From: Rhizophagus clarus
Taxonomy: Eukaryota; Glomeromycota; Glomeromycetes; Glomerales; Glomeraceae
Length of the DNA stretch: 64,000 bases
Assembly (NCBI GenBank): GCA_015698045.1
Contig: BLAL01000019.1
Span: forward strand, 250,501-314,500
Direction of reading: 5' to 3'
Shown: piece after piece, positions 12,790-24,711 of the stretch
Position numbering within the stretch: position 1 is the first letter of the stretch
Layout: every line of letters begins with the position of its first letter
Made by a program: the position numbers and the translations under genes
Notes under the pieces: generated by a model
Databases searched by the model: none
Seen by the model: only the letters and a program-made list of their open reading frames with translations
Told to the model about the DNA's origin: nothing

Positions 12790-13472
12790 TGACGTAGCAT
12801 ATGGTAGTTGTGTAAAGGAACAAAAAATCCCCTTCCAATTGGTCTAATTTTACAAACTTTCTGTCCTGGTTTTTTAAGATGTTACATATATCTGCAGAAT
12901 TTCATCATTTACCTTCATTATTAGGTTCTAAAAAAAATCAAAATGAAAACCATGGCATATACAATCACATGATGTTAGAAGGATACTAGTATCCCATACA
13001 TTTTTTCTAAGTGTTAGTTATTTACTGACTAGTAGTATATAAATGGGTTATCATTGAAGGATGATGATTAATAATCCATTTAAACTAGATTAGTAAATAA
13101 TAATAATTATAATAAAAACAATAATAAATAAAATAAGGTCATAATTCGTGTGTTCTTTATAATTATTAAACTCTAAGGAAACTATCCCGTCCCTAAAAAA
13201 AATATGTAAAAGGTTTTACAAACAAAGTGATGAAAAAAAATTTTTTTTTATAAGAAAGTAAGGAGCTTTGTAAATCATGTTACAATTGGTATTTAAATCA
13301 ATGTTTTTTTTTGTTTTCAAACTTCTTACAAGAAAATAAGTTAACTATTTTAATCTATACTGTTTAATTTTTAATTTTTCATCCTTTTCCTTTTACTACT
13401 CCAAAGATTGATACTCGTCATACACAACTGGTATTGTATAAGGTTGCCTGTCTAAACTAATTTTAAATTTGG
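12790..13472. other. No gene seen
   Basis: AT-rich sequence with poly-A/poly-T tracts, for example around 13228-13250. No motif found. Confidence 0.4.
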
Positions 13473-13477
13473 CTAAA

Positions 13478-14611
13478 CGTTGTGAAGGGAAAAGACCATC
13501 CTATCAGTATAACAATACTGTGCTATGCTGGTTCTCCACACTAAAACTCTTAATATGCTTGGTTTAGATTTCACTTTCTCTTATTATTCTAACATTTTTC
13601 TTTATTTTCTCTTTTTATTTTTTAATGCTTCTCTCGCATATTCTTATTATAATATCATTTTTAGGTATCTCAAATACCAAGGGTTTTCTCTGGATTTCTC
13701 TTAACCACTTTCTTTTAAACTTTCATTTTGAGAGAGCTTCTGTCATTACTTTTCAATATACTTTAATTTTTAAACAAGCATAACTTCCCTCTTTATTTAA
13801 TACATCAAAATAATGTTATAATTAATTAAAGTCAGTACTTTCAAACATCAATTAAGATGCAATTTCCTTCCATTAATTAATTATAATTTTATCACATTAT
13901 CACCGACTCGCACAGGATCGTGTTTTGGGTAAATTAAAAGTATCTTTATTAAGAACAAAAATCACTCTGAGGTTTTTCCTCAATTACAAAGGTCATTTTT
14001 ATAGGGTTTTCTACTATTTAATCTTACTTTTCCTCTCTTTCTATTTTCCTCTTAATTTCTAAATTCCTCCAAATAATTTTCCCAATTCTTACTATGAAGG
14101 TATATTTATATAAGATTATTTCTTATTAAATCCTATCTTCTTATTTTTCTACCTTTCTTATTTTCTACATATTTCTATTCTTATCTAAGTTATATATTTC
14201 TAAAATACTATTTCTATCTAAACTATATTAAAGTAAATCTAAACTAAAATAATTTCTAAAAATAATTTTTGTTACTAATACTAATGTACGTAAGTTTATA
14301 TATCCCTAAAATTTGAGTTTTCAGAAAATTATGGAATTGATTTTATATTACTATCTAGTTATGTCATGTGTCTTGTATTCCCTTCCAGTTATATCATGTG
14401 TCTTGTATTCCCTTCTAGTTATATCATGTGTCTTATATAACTATCCGGTTATATCAAGTGTTTTGTATTACCATCCAGTTATATCACGTGATCCATGTCG
14501 TTATTTCCTTTTCTTTCAAATAGCTATTTATCCATTTGCTTTGTGTAATTTCTTTATCTATTATATTGCTGCTTAATTATCCTTGTAACTGTAATTCTTA
14601 CGCTACAACGT
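13478..14611 (-). mobile_element. Solo LTR, family B, with 5-bp target duplication
   Basis: This 1134-bp sequence is the reverse complement of the segment at 17429-18461, so both are LTR copies of one family. It is bordered by CTAAA on both sides (13473-13477 and 14612-14616), the 5-bp duplication expected for an LTR retrotransposon, with no internal region attached: a solo LTR formed by recombination. It contains five ~29-bp tandem units (14345-14490). The 87-codon open frame there is only this minisatellite. On its sense strand the order (TATAAAAT-like promoter, AATAAA-like signal) matches the other copy. Confidence 0.75.
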
Positions 14612-14967
14612 CTAAACTCTAGTTTTACTGATTTTTTAATAATACTTTACTATTGTTTCACTATTTAATATGATTTACTATAAGTTTTGACATTTGTCAA
14701 GTTTTGCTAATTTTTTACTAAAATTTTAATATGGTTTTGTTAAGTTTTACCCTTTTAACATTTAGACAGTTTGCTAAACTACCTAGTTTTGCCCAGCAAC
14801 CTTAGTATTGTACATACATACTATAAGCATTTAATAAATTTATTAATAAAAATCTAAATCTCATATTTCTTTTTCAGGTTGATAGCGCAGTGTAGCGTAG
14901 CATTTCTTAGAAATTATAAAAAATAAGTTTATCTCTTAATAAAAAACTCTCAAAATATTATATTAAA

Positions 14968-15183
14968 TGTATTTTTAGCTGCTCTACATGTTTTCTTAAG
15001 GCATTAAAGGTGATTTTGAAGGTCGGTTTTGTCTTTGTATATAAAAAATAGAAAAATCGTCTTTACCAATCATTTCTATAAATGAATGAAGAAAAAAAGA
15101 GTGTTTTAGTTAAATAAGTTAAAACTGACATTCAAAACCACCTTTGACAACTTATGTAAACTTGCAGAGCAGTCAAAAATACA
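14968..15183. mobile_element. MITE with ~50-bp terminal inverted repeats
   Basis: Left end TGTATTTTTAGCTGCTCT and right end (reverse complement) TGTATTTTTGACTGCTCT; similarity continues inward through AAAGGTG and TTTTGAA for about 50 bp. About 216 bp long, no coding capacity. TATTAA-type sequence outside both ends makes the exact duplication ambiguous. Confidence 0.5.
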
Positions 15184-16350
15184 CTTATTAATATTACTTT
15201 TAAGTTTATGTGACAAGAACATTTTTATTGTTTTGTTTTTTTGAAAATTTTGCTATGTCACACTGTACCGTCAACTTGACACAGATTTCAGATGTGCAAA
15301 TATGTAACCATATGATATCATGATTTGCAATCATACATACCATTAGAAACTTTGAATATAATCATACAAGTCCAATCTCTACACTTTACGAAATAGTTAC
15401 TCTTGATCATGTTCCTAGTAACGTAGTTAAATTGCTTTAATTGGTATCATTATCTAAAGAACAGTTGATTTCCATATATACTTAGGTTGTTTTTATTTAA
15501 GAAAATAATGAATGGTATGTATTTTTGTTAAGATGCTGCTACTCTTAAATTTTTTATTTCAGTTCTATTTTCTCTAGAGGATGACATTATAACAAGTTAA
15601 CAACTTGCTGATTAATGTTACAAAAAATATCTGTTTAGAATACTTGTAAAATGCCTTGCTTCGCAATGTGCCACATTAATTTGTAATTTACTACAGCTAC
15701 TTTCATTTTTGAATTGTTGCATTAGCATATTGATGACGTGTGAAGATAATAACAGTGCTCTATTACAAGATATATTGTAAGACAAAAATATTTTTTTAGT
15801 ATTTTATTTTGTTACTCTCTGCAAGGTTAAGGTGATTTAATCTAAGTATAGACTTCATTTAAAATTATCAGTATGTTGCATCTTTTTAGATTCAATCTTA
15901 TACAAATAAATTACACATATTAACCAAAAATATTGGAAAACTAATAATCTAACTGTATACAGTAGAGATGTAGTCCATAACGATGCAAAGACATAGTTCC
16001 ATAGGTAGCTGTTGTAGCAGAGATATGGTCTATAATCCTGCGAAGATGTAGTTCTATGGGTAGTTACTAAATGTGATTTAACCTACGATTATAAATTAAG
16101 TTATACTAACCTTGAATTATTTTTCAAGACATTAATTCTTTTCCTTTCTTCTATTATATCTTATTCTTTTATCTTCTGCATTTGTTTGCTAAAACTTCTT
16201 GTTACAATCACTTTGTCCAACTCCAAGTTGCTTTTTTTTCAACATGAAGTGTTCAAAAAATACTCGAAACCTGGCACCAAGTTCTTTAATTTCAAACTTA
16301 TTTATAATCAGTTTTTAATTACTTAACAGTTAAACTCTTTTTTTTCGCTT
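15184..16350. repeat. Non-coding DNA with a ~53-bp tandem duplication
   Basis: Two adjacent diverged copies lie at about 15962-16068: one begins AGTAGAGATGTAGTCCATAA and the next AGCAGAGATATGGTCTATAA, each ending near CATAGGTAG/TATGGGTAG. The rest of the interval shows no gene. Confidence 0.4.
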
Positions 16351-16351
16351 A

Positions 16352-17376
16352 CAGTCAACTCTCCTTATAGTCACCTCTATTATGGTCACATTACCCTATA
16401 TAGTCACCTTGGTTGAGTGTCCCAAATTTTCATATATAAAAACTATCGTTTATAGTTACAAACTACCTATAGTCACTATCACATCTTTTTTTAAAAATTT
16501 TATATATATGTGATTATACTGAAAAAGATATTTATTAAAATATAATTGTTCTATGATCTAATGATCAGATTTCAATGATTTTTAGCTCATTAGATTCATC
16601 TCATTAAAAGGAATCAGATGTTAGTAATTTTGCAGTGATTGGATTAATATTGACTGAGTAATCTAATTTTAAATATCAAATCAGTATTCTAAATATGTAA
16701 ACATTTAATATTTTAACTTTATTTTAATTACAATAGGTTCTAGTGATCAGATTTTAATGATCTTAGGCTCATTGGAATCATCTTGTCAAAAGAAATCCAA
16801 TGGTAATAATTACATAATGGTTGGATTAATACTGACTGAGAAATTCAATTTTAAAGACCAAATTGGCATTTTATACATGTAAAATTGCATAACATTAAAT
16901 ATTTTGACTGTATTTTAATTATTGCGGGTTCTAGTAATCAGATTTTAATGTTCTTAGGTCATTAGAATTGTCTCATTGAGAGGAAGCTAATAATAATAAT
17001 TTTATAATGATTGGATTAATATTGACTGAGCAATTCAATTTTAAAAATTAGATCAGCATTTTTATATATAAAATTTGTGTAATATTAAATATTTTGACTG
17101 TATTTTAATTATTATGGGTTTTAGTGATCAGATTTTAGTGATCTTAAGCTTGTTAGAATTGTCTCATCAAGAGAAATCTAATGGTTATAAATCTGTAATA
17201 ATTGGAATAATATTGATAAAATTATTGTGATGTGAATATTTAACTAAAATTATTACAATTTATAATTTTGGCCAAAATTACTGATTTAATTATGATTTTA
17301 TTGCTTATAGTCATATCTTATCATAGTCACCAAATATAGACTGTCCCAAATGTATGACTATAGAGAGAGTTGACTG
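16352..17376. mobile_element. pogo/mariner-like TIR element, copy 1, with internal satellite
   Basis: Begins CAGTCAACTCTCCTTATAG and ends with the inverted complement CTATAGAGAGAGTTGACTG, flanked by TA on both sides (16350-16351, 17377-17378): the TIR and TA duplication expected of a Tc1/mariner-pogo-type element. No transposase remains. About 730 bp of the interior is four diverged copies of a ~185-bp unit (starting near 16555, 16737, 16925 and 17113), each beginning around TCTARTGATCAGATTT. The same element is found again, split, at 47770-59965. Confidence 0.7.
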
Positions 17377-17428
17377 TACTTTATACTTATCAGAAATATC
17401 AGCCACATTATATATAACAACAAACAAG

Positions 17429-18461
17429 TTGTAGCGTAAGAATTACAGTAACAAAGATAATTAAACGGTAATATAATAGATGGAGAAATTACACAAAGAA
17501 AATGGATAATTATTAGCTAAAGGATAAACTATTAACAGAAACACGTGAACCAAAGCACGTGATATATCTGAAAAGTAATACAAGATCATATGATATAACC
17601 GAAGAGTAATACAGAACATATGATATAACTGAATAGTAATACAAAATTAATCCCATAATTTTATGAAAACCCAAATTTTAGGGATATATAAACTCATGTA
17701 CATTAGTATTAGTAACGAAATTATTTTTAGAAATTATTTTAGTTTAGATTCACTTTAGTATAGATAGAAATAGTATTTTAGGAACGTATAACTTAGATAG
17801 GAATAGAAACACATAGAAAAATAAGAAAATAGGATTTAATAAGAAATAATCTTGGAGGAATTATTCAGAGGAATTTAGAAAATAGAAGGAAAATGGAAAG
17901 AAAAGAAAAGTAGGAAAGTAGGAAATAATTCTTATAAAATAGGCCTTTGTAAATGAGGGAAAACCTCAGTTAGAAAATTTTGTTCTATAATAAAGATACT
18001 TTTAGTTAATTTTATAAGACTCGATCCTGTGCAAGTTAGTGATAACGTGATAAAATTATAATTAATTAACAGGTGAAAATTGCTTCTTAATTAAGGTTTG
18101 AGAGTACCAAGTTTAATTAATTATGATTTTATTTTATTTGATATATTAAATAAAGAGTGAAGTTATGCTGGTTTAAAAGTTAAAGTAAAATAAAAGTTAA
18201 TGCGAAAGCTCTCTTAAAATGAAAGTTATAAGAAATGTGGTTAAGGGTAAGCCAGAGAAAATCCTTGGTATTTGAAATACCTAAAAATGATGTTGTAAAA
18301 AGAGTGAATGAGAGAAGCATTAAAAGAGTGAAAAGAGAATGTAAGGAAAATATTAAAATAAAAAGAAAAATCTAAACCAAGCATATAATAAGTTTAAGTG
18401 TGGAGAACCAGCATGGCACAGTATTGTAATACTGATAGGATGGTCTTTTTCCTCCACAACG
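17429..18461 (+). mobile_element. LTR, family B, second copy in opposite orientation
   Basis: Starts TTGTAGCGTAAGAATTACAG and ends CCTCCACAACG, the inverted complement of the solo LTR at 13478-14611. It contains a TATAAAAT box at 17933, an ATAATAAAG poly(A)-like signal near 17988, and a short minisatellite of ATGATATAAC-type units (17548-17645). It is shorter than the other copy mainly because of fewer tandem units. I cannot find a convincing target duplication or internal region, so it may be a solo LTR or a recombination product. Confidence 0.65.
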
Positions 18462-19357
18462 TTCATAACATGTCTCTTATACATACACAGCTACATACAC
18501 TGAAAAGTAAGCCATTATTCTAGTAATAGTGAAAATATAGAAAATACGGAGTATACAATAATTAAAAATGACTAAATTAGTTTAGATAAATATGAGAGAT
18601 TAAATCTATGTTACATGTTGCTGGATGATTTTTTATATTACATCATTTCAAGTAACATTTATCAAAGGTGACGGATCACAGTCTTTCTATTAGTGTTAGA
18701 GTGACTACTATATTTCACCATATATTATTCAAATCTGATATTGAATTATCAATTAAATTCCAATTTTCATATTGACTAGATTTAAATTTCTACTTTTATT
18801 CTTTGATTGGTCAATTGAGTAGAAAAATTGTTAATGCAAGCTTTTACTCACAAATTATGCATTAATCTTTATCCATTCAAAATTAAAATAAGTGTTTTTT
18901 TCATAGGTTCTTCCTACTAGAAATCCTTTTTCTGTTAGGATCTTTCACAACTCTTCTAATGAATTCTTTAATTAAGAAACAAATATCAATATAAGCAAGC
19001 ACTGAGTGATTATGCTCTTACTTTGTCATATTTTAAAGGTATTTGAGATTATCTGGTACTTCTGAAAGTTTTTTATCATTGTAAGAGCAAATTTTGGCAA
19101 ACTCCTTCCAGATTGATAATAAATGAATTAGAAAAGCTTGTAAAAAATATTTATAATTTATAATAATTTAATATTAATTTGATGAAAGGATAATGATAAC
19201 AAAAGATTAAATAATCGAATTACTTTCTGTTTGTAGTTAGCAGTTTTTCAAATTCAAATAATACATCTTTAACATATCTACCAATAATGCCATTTGATTG
19301 GGTTTCATTTTCAGTATATACCAGGAAAGATTTTTCAAAATCAGAATTTGTAATATA
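18462..19357. other. No gene seen
   Basis: AT-rich sequence without recognisable coding or repeat signal. Confidence 0.4.
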
Positions 19358-19518
19358 GGACCTTTACAATAGAAAGGTACGAAATTCAAAAAAAAATAAA
19401 AATTTAATTAATATTAAATTTACACTTATTTTAGTTAGTATATATAAAAAACATAATTAGTATATAAAGTAAATTTAAAAATTTTTTTGAGTTTCGTACC
19501 TTTCTATTGCAAAGACCC
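19358..19518. mobile_element. Short inverted-repeat element (MITE), ~160 bp
   Basis: Left GGACCTTTACAATAGAAAGG and right reverse complement GGGTCTTTGCAATAGAAAGG; pairing continues through TACGAAA and TCAAAAAAA for ~36 bp. The centre is almost pure A/T. It could fold into a long hairpin. No coding capacity. Confidence 0.5.
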
Positions 19519-20137
19519 CAATTATAGTCAGTCACTTCTGGATGAAGAACCATCTGAATCTGTAATATCATAATATAATCATCGCTATTATGCTTGTCCA
19601 TTCTAATTTTAGATACTAATTATAATCAGATTTGATATTCTATATATTGAAAATTGTTTTAATGATGTTTCTTTGTCAAATTTTATTGATAAGACCAGTT
19701 TATCATCCAGAGCGAAGTGAAGGATATTACATAATTGTCTTTCAATTAAATGCTGATATTACTATTCAGTTTAAATAATACAGTTTTCATTTTTCTCAAT
19801 TGTCTATATTCTATATAATAATTTTTTGATGTAGTTATGAAAAAAATATCGTAAGATTTGTACTGCATGGACACATTATATTTTGCAAACAAGACTATCA
19901 TGACCTGTTATTGCACTAGTTAGTTTATTTTTCTGATGTATTCACAGTTTGATTACGTGATCTTGATCTTGAATTAAAAAAATAAAATACAATATCTTAG
20001 GTTACAGACTTAACAATTTGTCAACATACTAGTAATAGACATAACTGGTAAACTATTGTATTTGAGAATATAGTTTCCTTATATTTGTATTTTTTTTTTA
20101 TGATTTCTTTTTTTATCTACATGATTTCTTTACTGTA
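19519..20137. other. No gene seen
   Basis: AT-rich sequence up to the left target duplication of the MULE. Confidence 0.4.
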
Positions 20138-20146
20138 TTTTAGAAA

Positions 20147-23100
20147 GAGAAAATTTTATTTAACGCACCCCTGCGTTATAACGCATCCCCTATAAAAAGT
20201 AATTTTTATAATTCTGGCTGGTGCGCTAAAATTTCCTTTATTTTGGAAATTGTGTACCATCACATGACAATCATTTATTTATTACTGATAACACGTCATT
20301 CTTTTTTGTAATACCCACCCGATAATCTATTTTTTCCAATACTAGAATCTCAGAGAGTTATTACAAACAGGTGTGGTATTTGAAATTGTCTTCATTTACT
20401 GCATTTAATTTTTTTTGACTAGTCTTCTTGTCATATGTGGATGAGTTATGAACGAACGGTTGCTTTTTTTCATCAAATTATACTTTAGTTTTGTTAGAAT
20501 TTACTTTAGTTTCACTAGACTTTACTTTGGCTTTGTTAGATTTTGTTTTGGTTTCATTAGTGTTGGGAACTTTCGATTTTGTATATTGTATACTTGAAAT
20601 CTTATCATTAACTTTTTGATTCAGAAATACCTTATGGAGGAAAGTGAGATTGGTCAAGGTTGCTATATTCTTTGTGAAATTTTGTTTGGTTTTGTTAACT
20701 TTCGTTAATAAAGCAATTTTGTATATTGTACATTTGAAACATTGCCAGTGATGTCTTTATTTGATTCTGAAATACCTACAATAACTGAACCTTTAGAATT
20801 GTCTATTGGATGTTATTTTGATACTTGGATAGTTGCGGAGAATACTATTAAGGAATATGGAAAGCGTAAAGGATTTGCTATTAATCGACATCGAGTTGAA
20901 TATTTTAAAAATCAAATTACTGATTTAGCTGAACGAGTTGTAAGGAAAAGAACTTATGTATGCGAATATTTTGGAAGGTATAAGCCTAATAAAATGAATT
21001 CAATTGAGCAGCAGCATAACAAAGATTCAAAGAAGACTGACTGCAAATGGCATGTTAATTTGAGTAAGCCGAAAAATACCGATTTTGTCCATATAACATT
21101 CATACATTCTGATTACAATCACGAATTACTCGCCAATAATTCGATATTTGCTACAGCATTCTGAAGATTTGATATTTCTATAATGAAAGAGATTGAACAT
21201 GCCATTGTGTATGGTCGTTGTGACGCGTATACTATACGAAATCTTTTGCAACCATTATTTCCTGACCAATTCTTTCTTACTCAAGATTTATCGAATGCAA
21301 TTCAAAAAATCAAATAAAAACACCAAATGGTTGGATCAGATGCCTCTTGTTTGTTGAAATTTCTTCTTAAGAAGCAAAAAGAAGATCCTACAATGTTTGT
21401 GCAGCCATTAATTAATGCAGATAGTGATCGACTTTGTAGCATATTCTGGATGACGTCAAACCAGATTTTATTATGGTCGCGTTATTCTGATGTTATCTTA
21501 CATGATAACACTTCGAGGACTAACAAGTATAACTATCCTTTATCGTTATTTATACTTACTTGTAGACAATAATGGTAAATTGCGATTAGGTGCACAGGCT
21601 TTCTTGAATGACAAAACACAAGAAAGTTATGAATGGATTTTGCAGCAAAGGTTAGACGCTACTGGTTCAAAACCTCGTATTATATTAACCAATATGGATC
21701 CTGCAATGATTTCTGCATGTCAAAACATATACAAGGACACATATCACGTCTACTGTATATGGCATATGTCTCAAAACATACCTAAATGACTTAAACACAA
21801 GCTTAAAACTGCAGATTTTAAGACATTTAACAAAGATTTTTGGAAAACGTGCAATTCGTTATGTGTAGAAGTTTTTGAGCGATGATTTCAAGAATTGTTA
21901 GAAAATTTTCCTGATAGCAATAATTATATGCGTAATACACTCTATCTGATTCGTAATTCGTGGGTTCGTGCTTTTACAAGTCATATTTTTACAGCTGGTA
22001 TACAGTCAACCCAGCGTGTCGAATCTATTAACGCGATTATTCATAAGGCTATTTCCTCCAGTTCAACTATGGCTGAAGCAGTTGAATATTTGGACTCTCG
22101 GATGCAGAAAGAAGAGCTGAACACAACTTTTATGGAATGGAAATATAAGTCAATAACATATCACCAGCCATTTGTAATGAATAATTTCTTTAGTGATATT
22201 AATGCTCTAATTAAAAAACATTTTTCCCCACATATTGTTGCAGAAATCCATAAACAAATGTGCGAATCTGTACTTTATAAATGTGAAAAGTTGTCTTTAG
22301 AGGATGCGAACAATTTTGATAATGATCAAATGGTAATGTATGATACACATTTAATTATATCAGTTGGAGGTCTTCTGACGAATGGGTTTCTTCAGGATAG
22401 TGGTTACAATTTAGATTAGAATAGAATTAACATTATGGTTGATGTCATGATTTGATTAATAAGATTCACATGATTTTTTTACATTTAGGATCAGGAAAAC
22501 GAACTGGGATCTGATCAGGAGGAAGTCAACAATATTGAAGACCATTATGACTATCGTCAGACATATTTAAAGGCATTGTTGAATTCAGTTTCAGGAAAAT
22601 CAATTAAAGAAATCTGGCAAATCACTCCTTATATAATTCCAAGCTCATATCAGCATATCGTTACCTTTGAGGATGGTACATACATGTGTACATGTTTGTT
22701 GTTAGTCTCGCATGGGATAATATGTAGACATTATTTCAAGTTGATGATTGAAAATTCAAATGCACTATTTCATTTATTATTAATGCCAACAAGATGGCTT
22801 CAAGATGATGCTTGGAATCACGTTGATACTATTTTTAACAAACCATTTATTGGAACATCATCCAAAAAACTAAAACAGATTCAAGACAATGATACAGTTC
22901 AACAAGCCATTTTATTCCTATGCATTATGATAACATTCAAGAAGTTCAAATTAGAAATCACGTATAAAAAAAAGTTGATTATGGCCGACTTATGGGTCAT
23001 TTTAAGAAAGCAGTGGATTATTCTTTAGAAGATAATGATCAACAAAGTTTGGATAATATTATCTTAGCTTATATTTCCAAAAAGCAAGCAAAACGGCAAG

Positions 23101-23830
23101 CTATGGCGCAATTGGAAACAAATATTTTAGAAGAACGTAGGAATTCAAACGTGATTGAATTATATGATGGACACGTTTATGATATTGATAGTATTAAAGA
23201 TCTGACAAGGCATAATTGTAAAGGTAAACCCACCACCAAACGAATGAAAGGTCATAATAAAGAAAATAATAATGTGAGTACTAGTAAAGCACAAAAAGAA
23301 AATGTGCGAAATGATTGCGAAAATGTAAATAATGAGCGAAAGTGTGGCATATGTCATAAAATGGGGCATTATGCTCCTAGATGTCCTAATCGAAAATGAT
23401 GGCTTTGATATTGATCAACTGGGATAACATTGTGGTTGAAAGAATGATGTAAAAGTTCAAAAGAAGGACCTGTTATTCAAATTGTAAATGTATTAGGAGC
23501 AAAGAAAGAAGTGATAATATGATGGAAAGATTATCAATAGATAATACTTTATTGATAGCTAATACAACTAATGTAACTTCATTATGTTCAATACAATTTA
23601 ATAAAGTTATCATGGATGTTTTGTACCAATTTTGGTCTATTTCATGATTAATTTATGGTTTTTTAGGAACTTTGATTTTTGATACGAAATATCTGAATTT
23701 CGTCAGATCACGTGATATTACGTGAATTCAAAATTTAAATTTTGATTTAATTTTGGCCAATAATTTTGGCAAAAATTTCAGGTCACGTGAGGATGCGTTA
23801 TAATGCGGGGTGCGTTAAATAAATTCACTC
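20147..23830 (+). mobile_element. Complete MULE DNA transposon with TIRs and 9-bp TSD
   Basis: The terminal repeats share TTTATTTAACGCACCCC and TTATAACGCATCC (20155-20189 and, inverted, 23791-23825). The outermost bases are GAG/CTC. Immediately outside both ends is TTTTAGAAA (20138-20146 and 23831-23839), a perfect 9-bp duplication, the size diagnostic for Mutator-like elements. The 3684-bp element encodes one transposase on the plus strand. An identical target duplication implies fairly recent insertion, although the gene already carries several mutations. Confidence 0.92.
20742..23399 (+). pseudogene. MULE transposase, FAR1-like, disrupted
   Basis: Cut-and-paste transposase of the MULE/FAR1 type. 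Order: FAR1/WRKY-GCM1-like DNA-binding region (20780-21140) with C/H residues; MULE catalytic domain with HDNTSRTNKYNYPL (first Asp), a LTNMDPAM segment and TQRVESINAI (Glu); SWIM zinc finger with the C-x-C and C-R-H spacing (22686-22735); C-terminal zinc knuckle CGICHKMGHYAPRC (23343-23384). Damage: TGA at 21162, TAA near 21315, a frame change at 21490-21570, TGA at 21787 and near 21883, and a frame change near 22912 with TAA near 22963. The interval 22420-22488, ending in TTTAG, may be a small intron. In the second catalytic motif the usual D of TDxDPA is N (AAT, 21691-21693), so the protein would probably be inactive even if the frame were restored. Confidence 0.85.
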
Positions 23831-23839
23831 TTTTAGAAA

Positions 23840-24710
23840 ATTTATAGATACACTACATGTAAAAATTTATACACCAAAATAAATAATACATTAATCGTAA
23901 CTTTTGTCTTATGATTAACCATTTAATAGTTAACAGTATCATTTTCTTAGTGTTGACCTGTTTAGGAAAAACTGATGTATTTATTGCAGTTTAAAGGAAG
24001 TACTGATGAAGAAATTACTGGAAAAAATTTCAAACAAGATATTACACAATGAATGAAATATAGTTTTTCCTGTCGTGATTGTGTATTTACAAGAAAACAG
24101 CTCCAAAAAATTTATTATCATTTTATAAAAATTTTAACATTTGTTTTGTCATCCAAAAAAAAAGGTTATCTTTAATAATATCCTTAATAAAGGTAAGCTA
24201 GCATAATTTGATCCACACAAACTTTTAACTATAAGCTTCTTAAAATTAGTATGACTAATTTGTATCAATTCAATTTTAAACATTTTTCTTATACAATTTT
24301 AACAAGAGTTAACTCATCTAAATTATTTTTGATTCTATTATGATAAAATAACCTAATTCGATTTATAAAACAATTATTTAGGTAGCAAATACAGAAATTT
24401 ATATTGTTTGTCTTCGGGATGTTAATTATCAAAATTAATAAGTACATATAAAATATTTCATTTAAAACTGAATATACAGTATATATAATAATATTTTAAT
24501 ATAATAGTAAATACTACTAATAGGAATTATTCACTAATGAGATATAAATTGGAATTTGGCTAGCTTTATGCCAAACAAGATTATTAGCAATACTGTATAG
24601 TAGATTATGAATAAAAAGTTGATTGCATTATTTATAAGATAAAATGTCTCATAAATTATATAATACCATTTTAAACTTCATTTTAAAAATGTATGTATTA
24701 ATTGTTATGC
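23840..24710. other. No gene seen
   Basis: AT-rich sequence between the MULE and the RCC1 relic; no motif. Confidence 0.4.
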
Positions 24711-24711
24711 A

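Noticed and set aside
14313..14576. 87-codon repeat-protein ORF
   Set aside because: It is the ~29-bp minisatellite inside a solo LTR read in one frame, antisense to the LTR.
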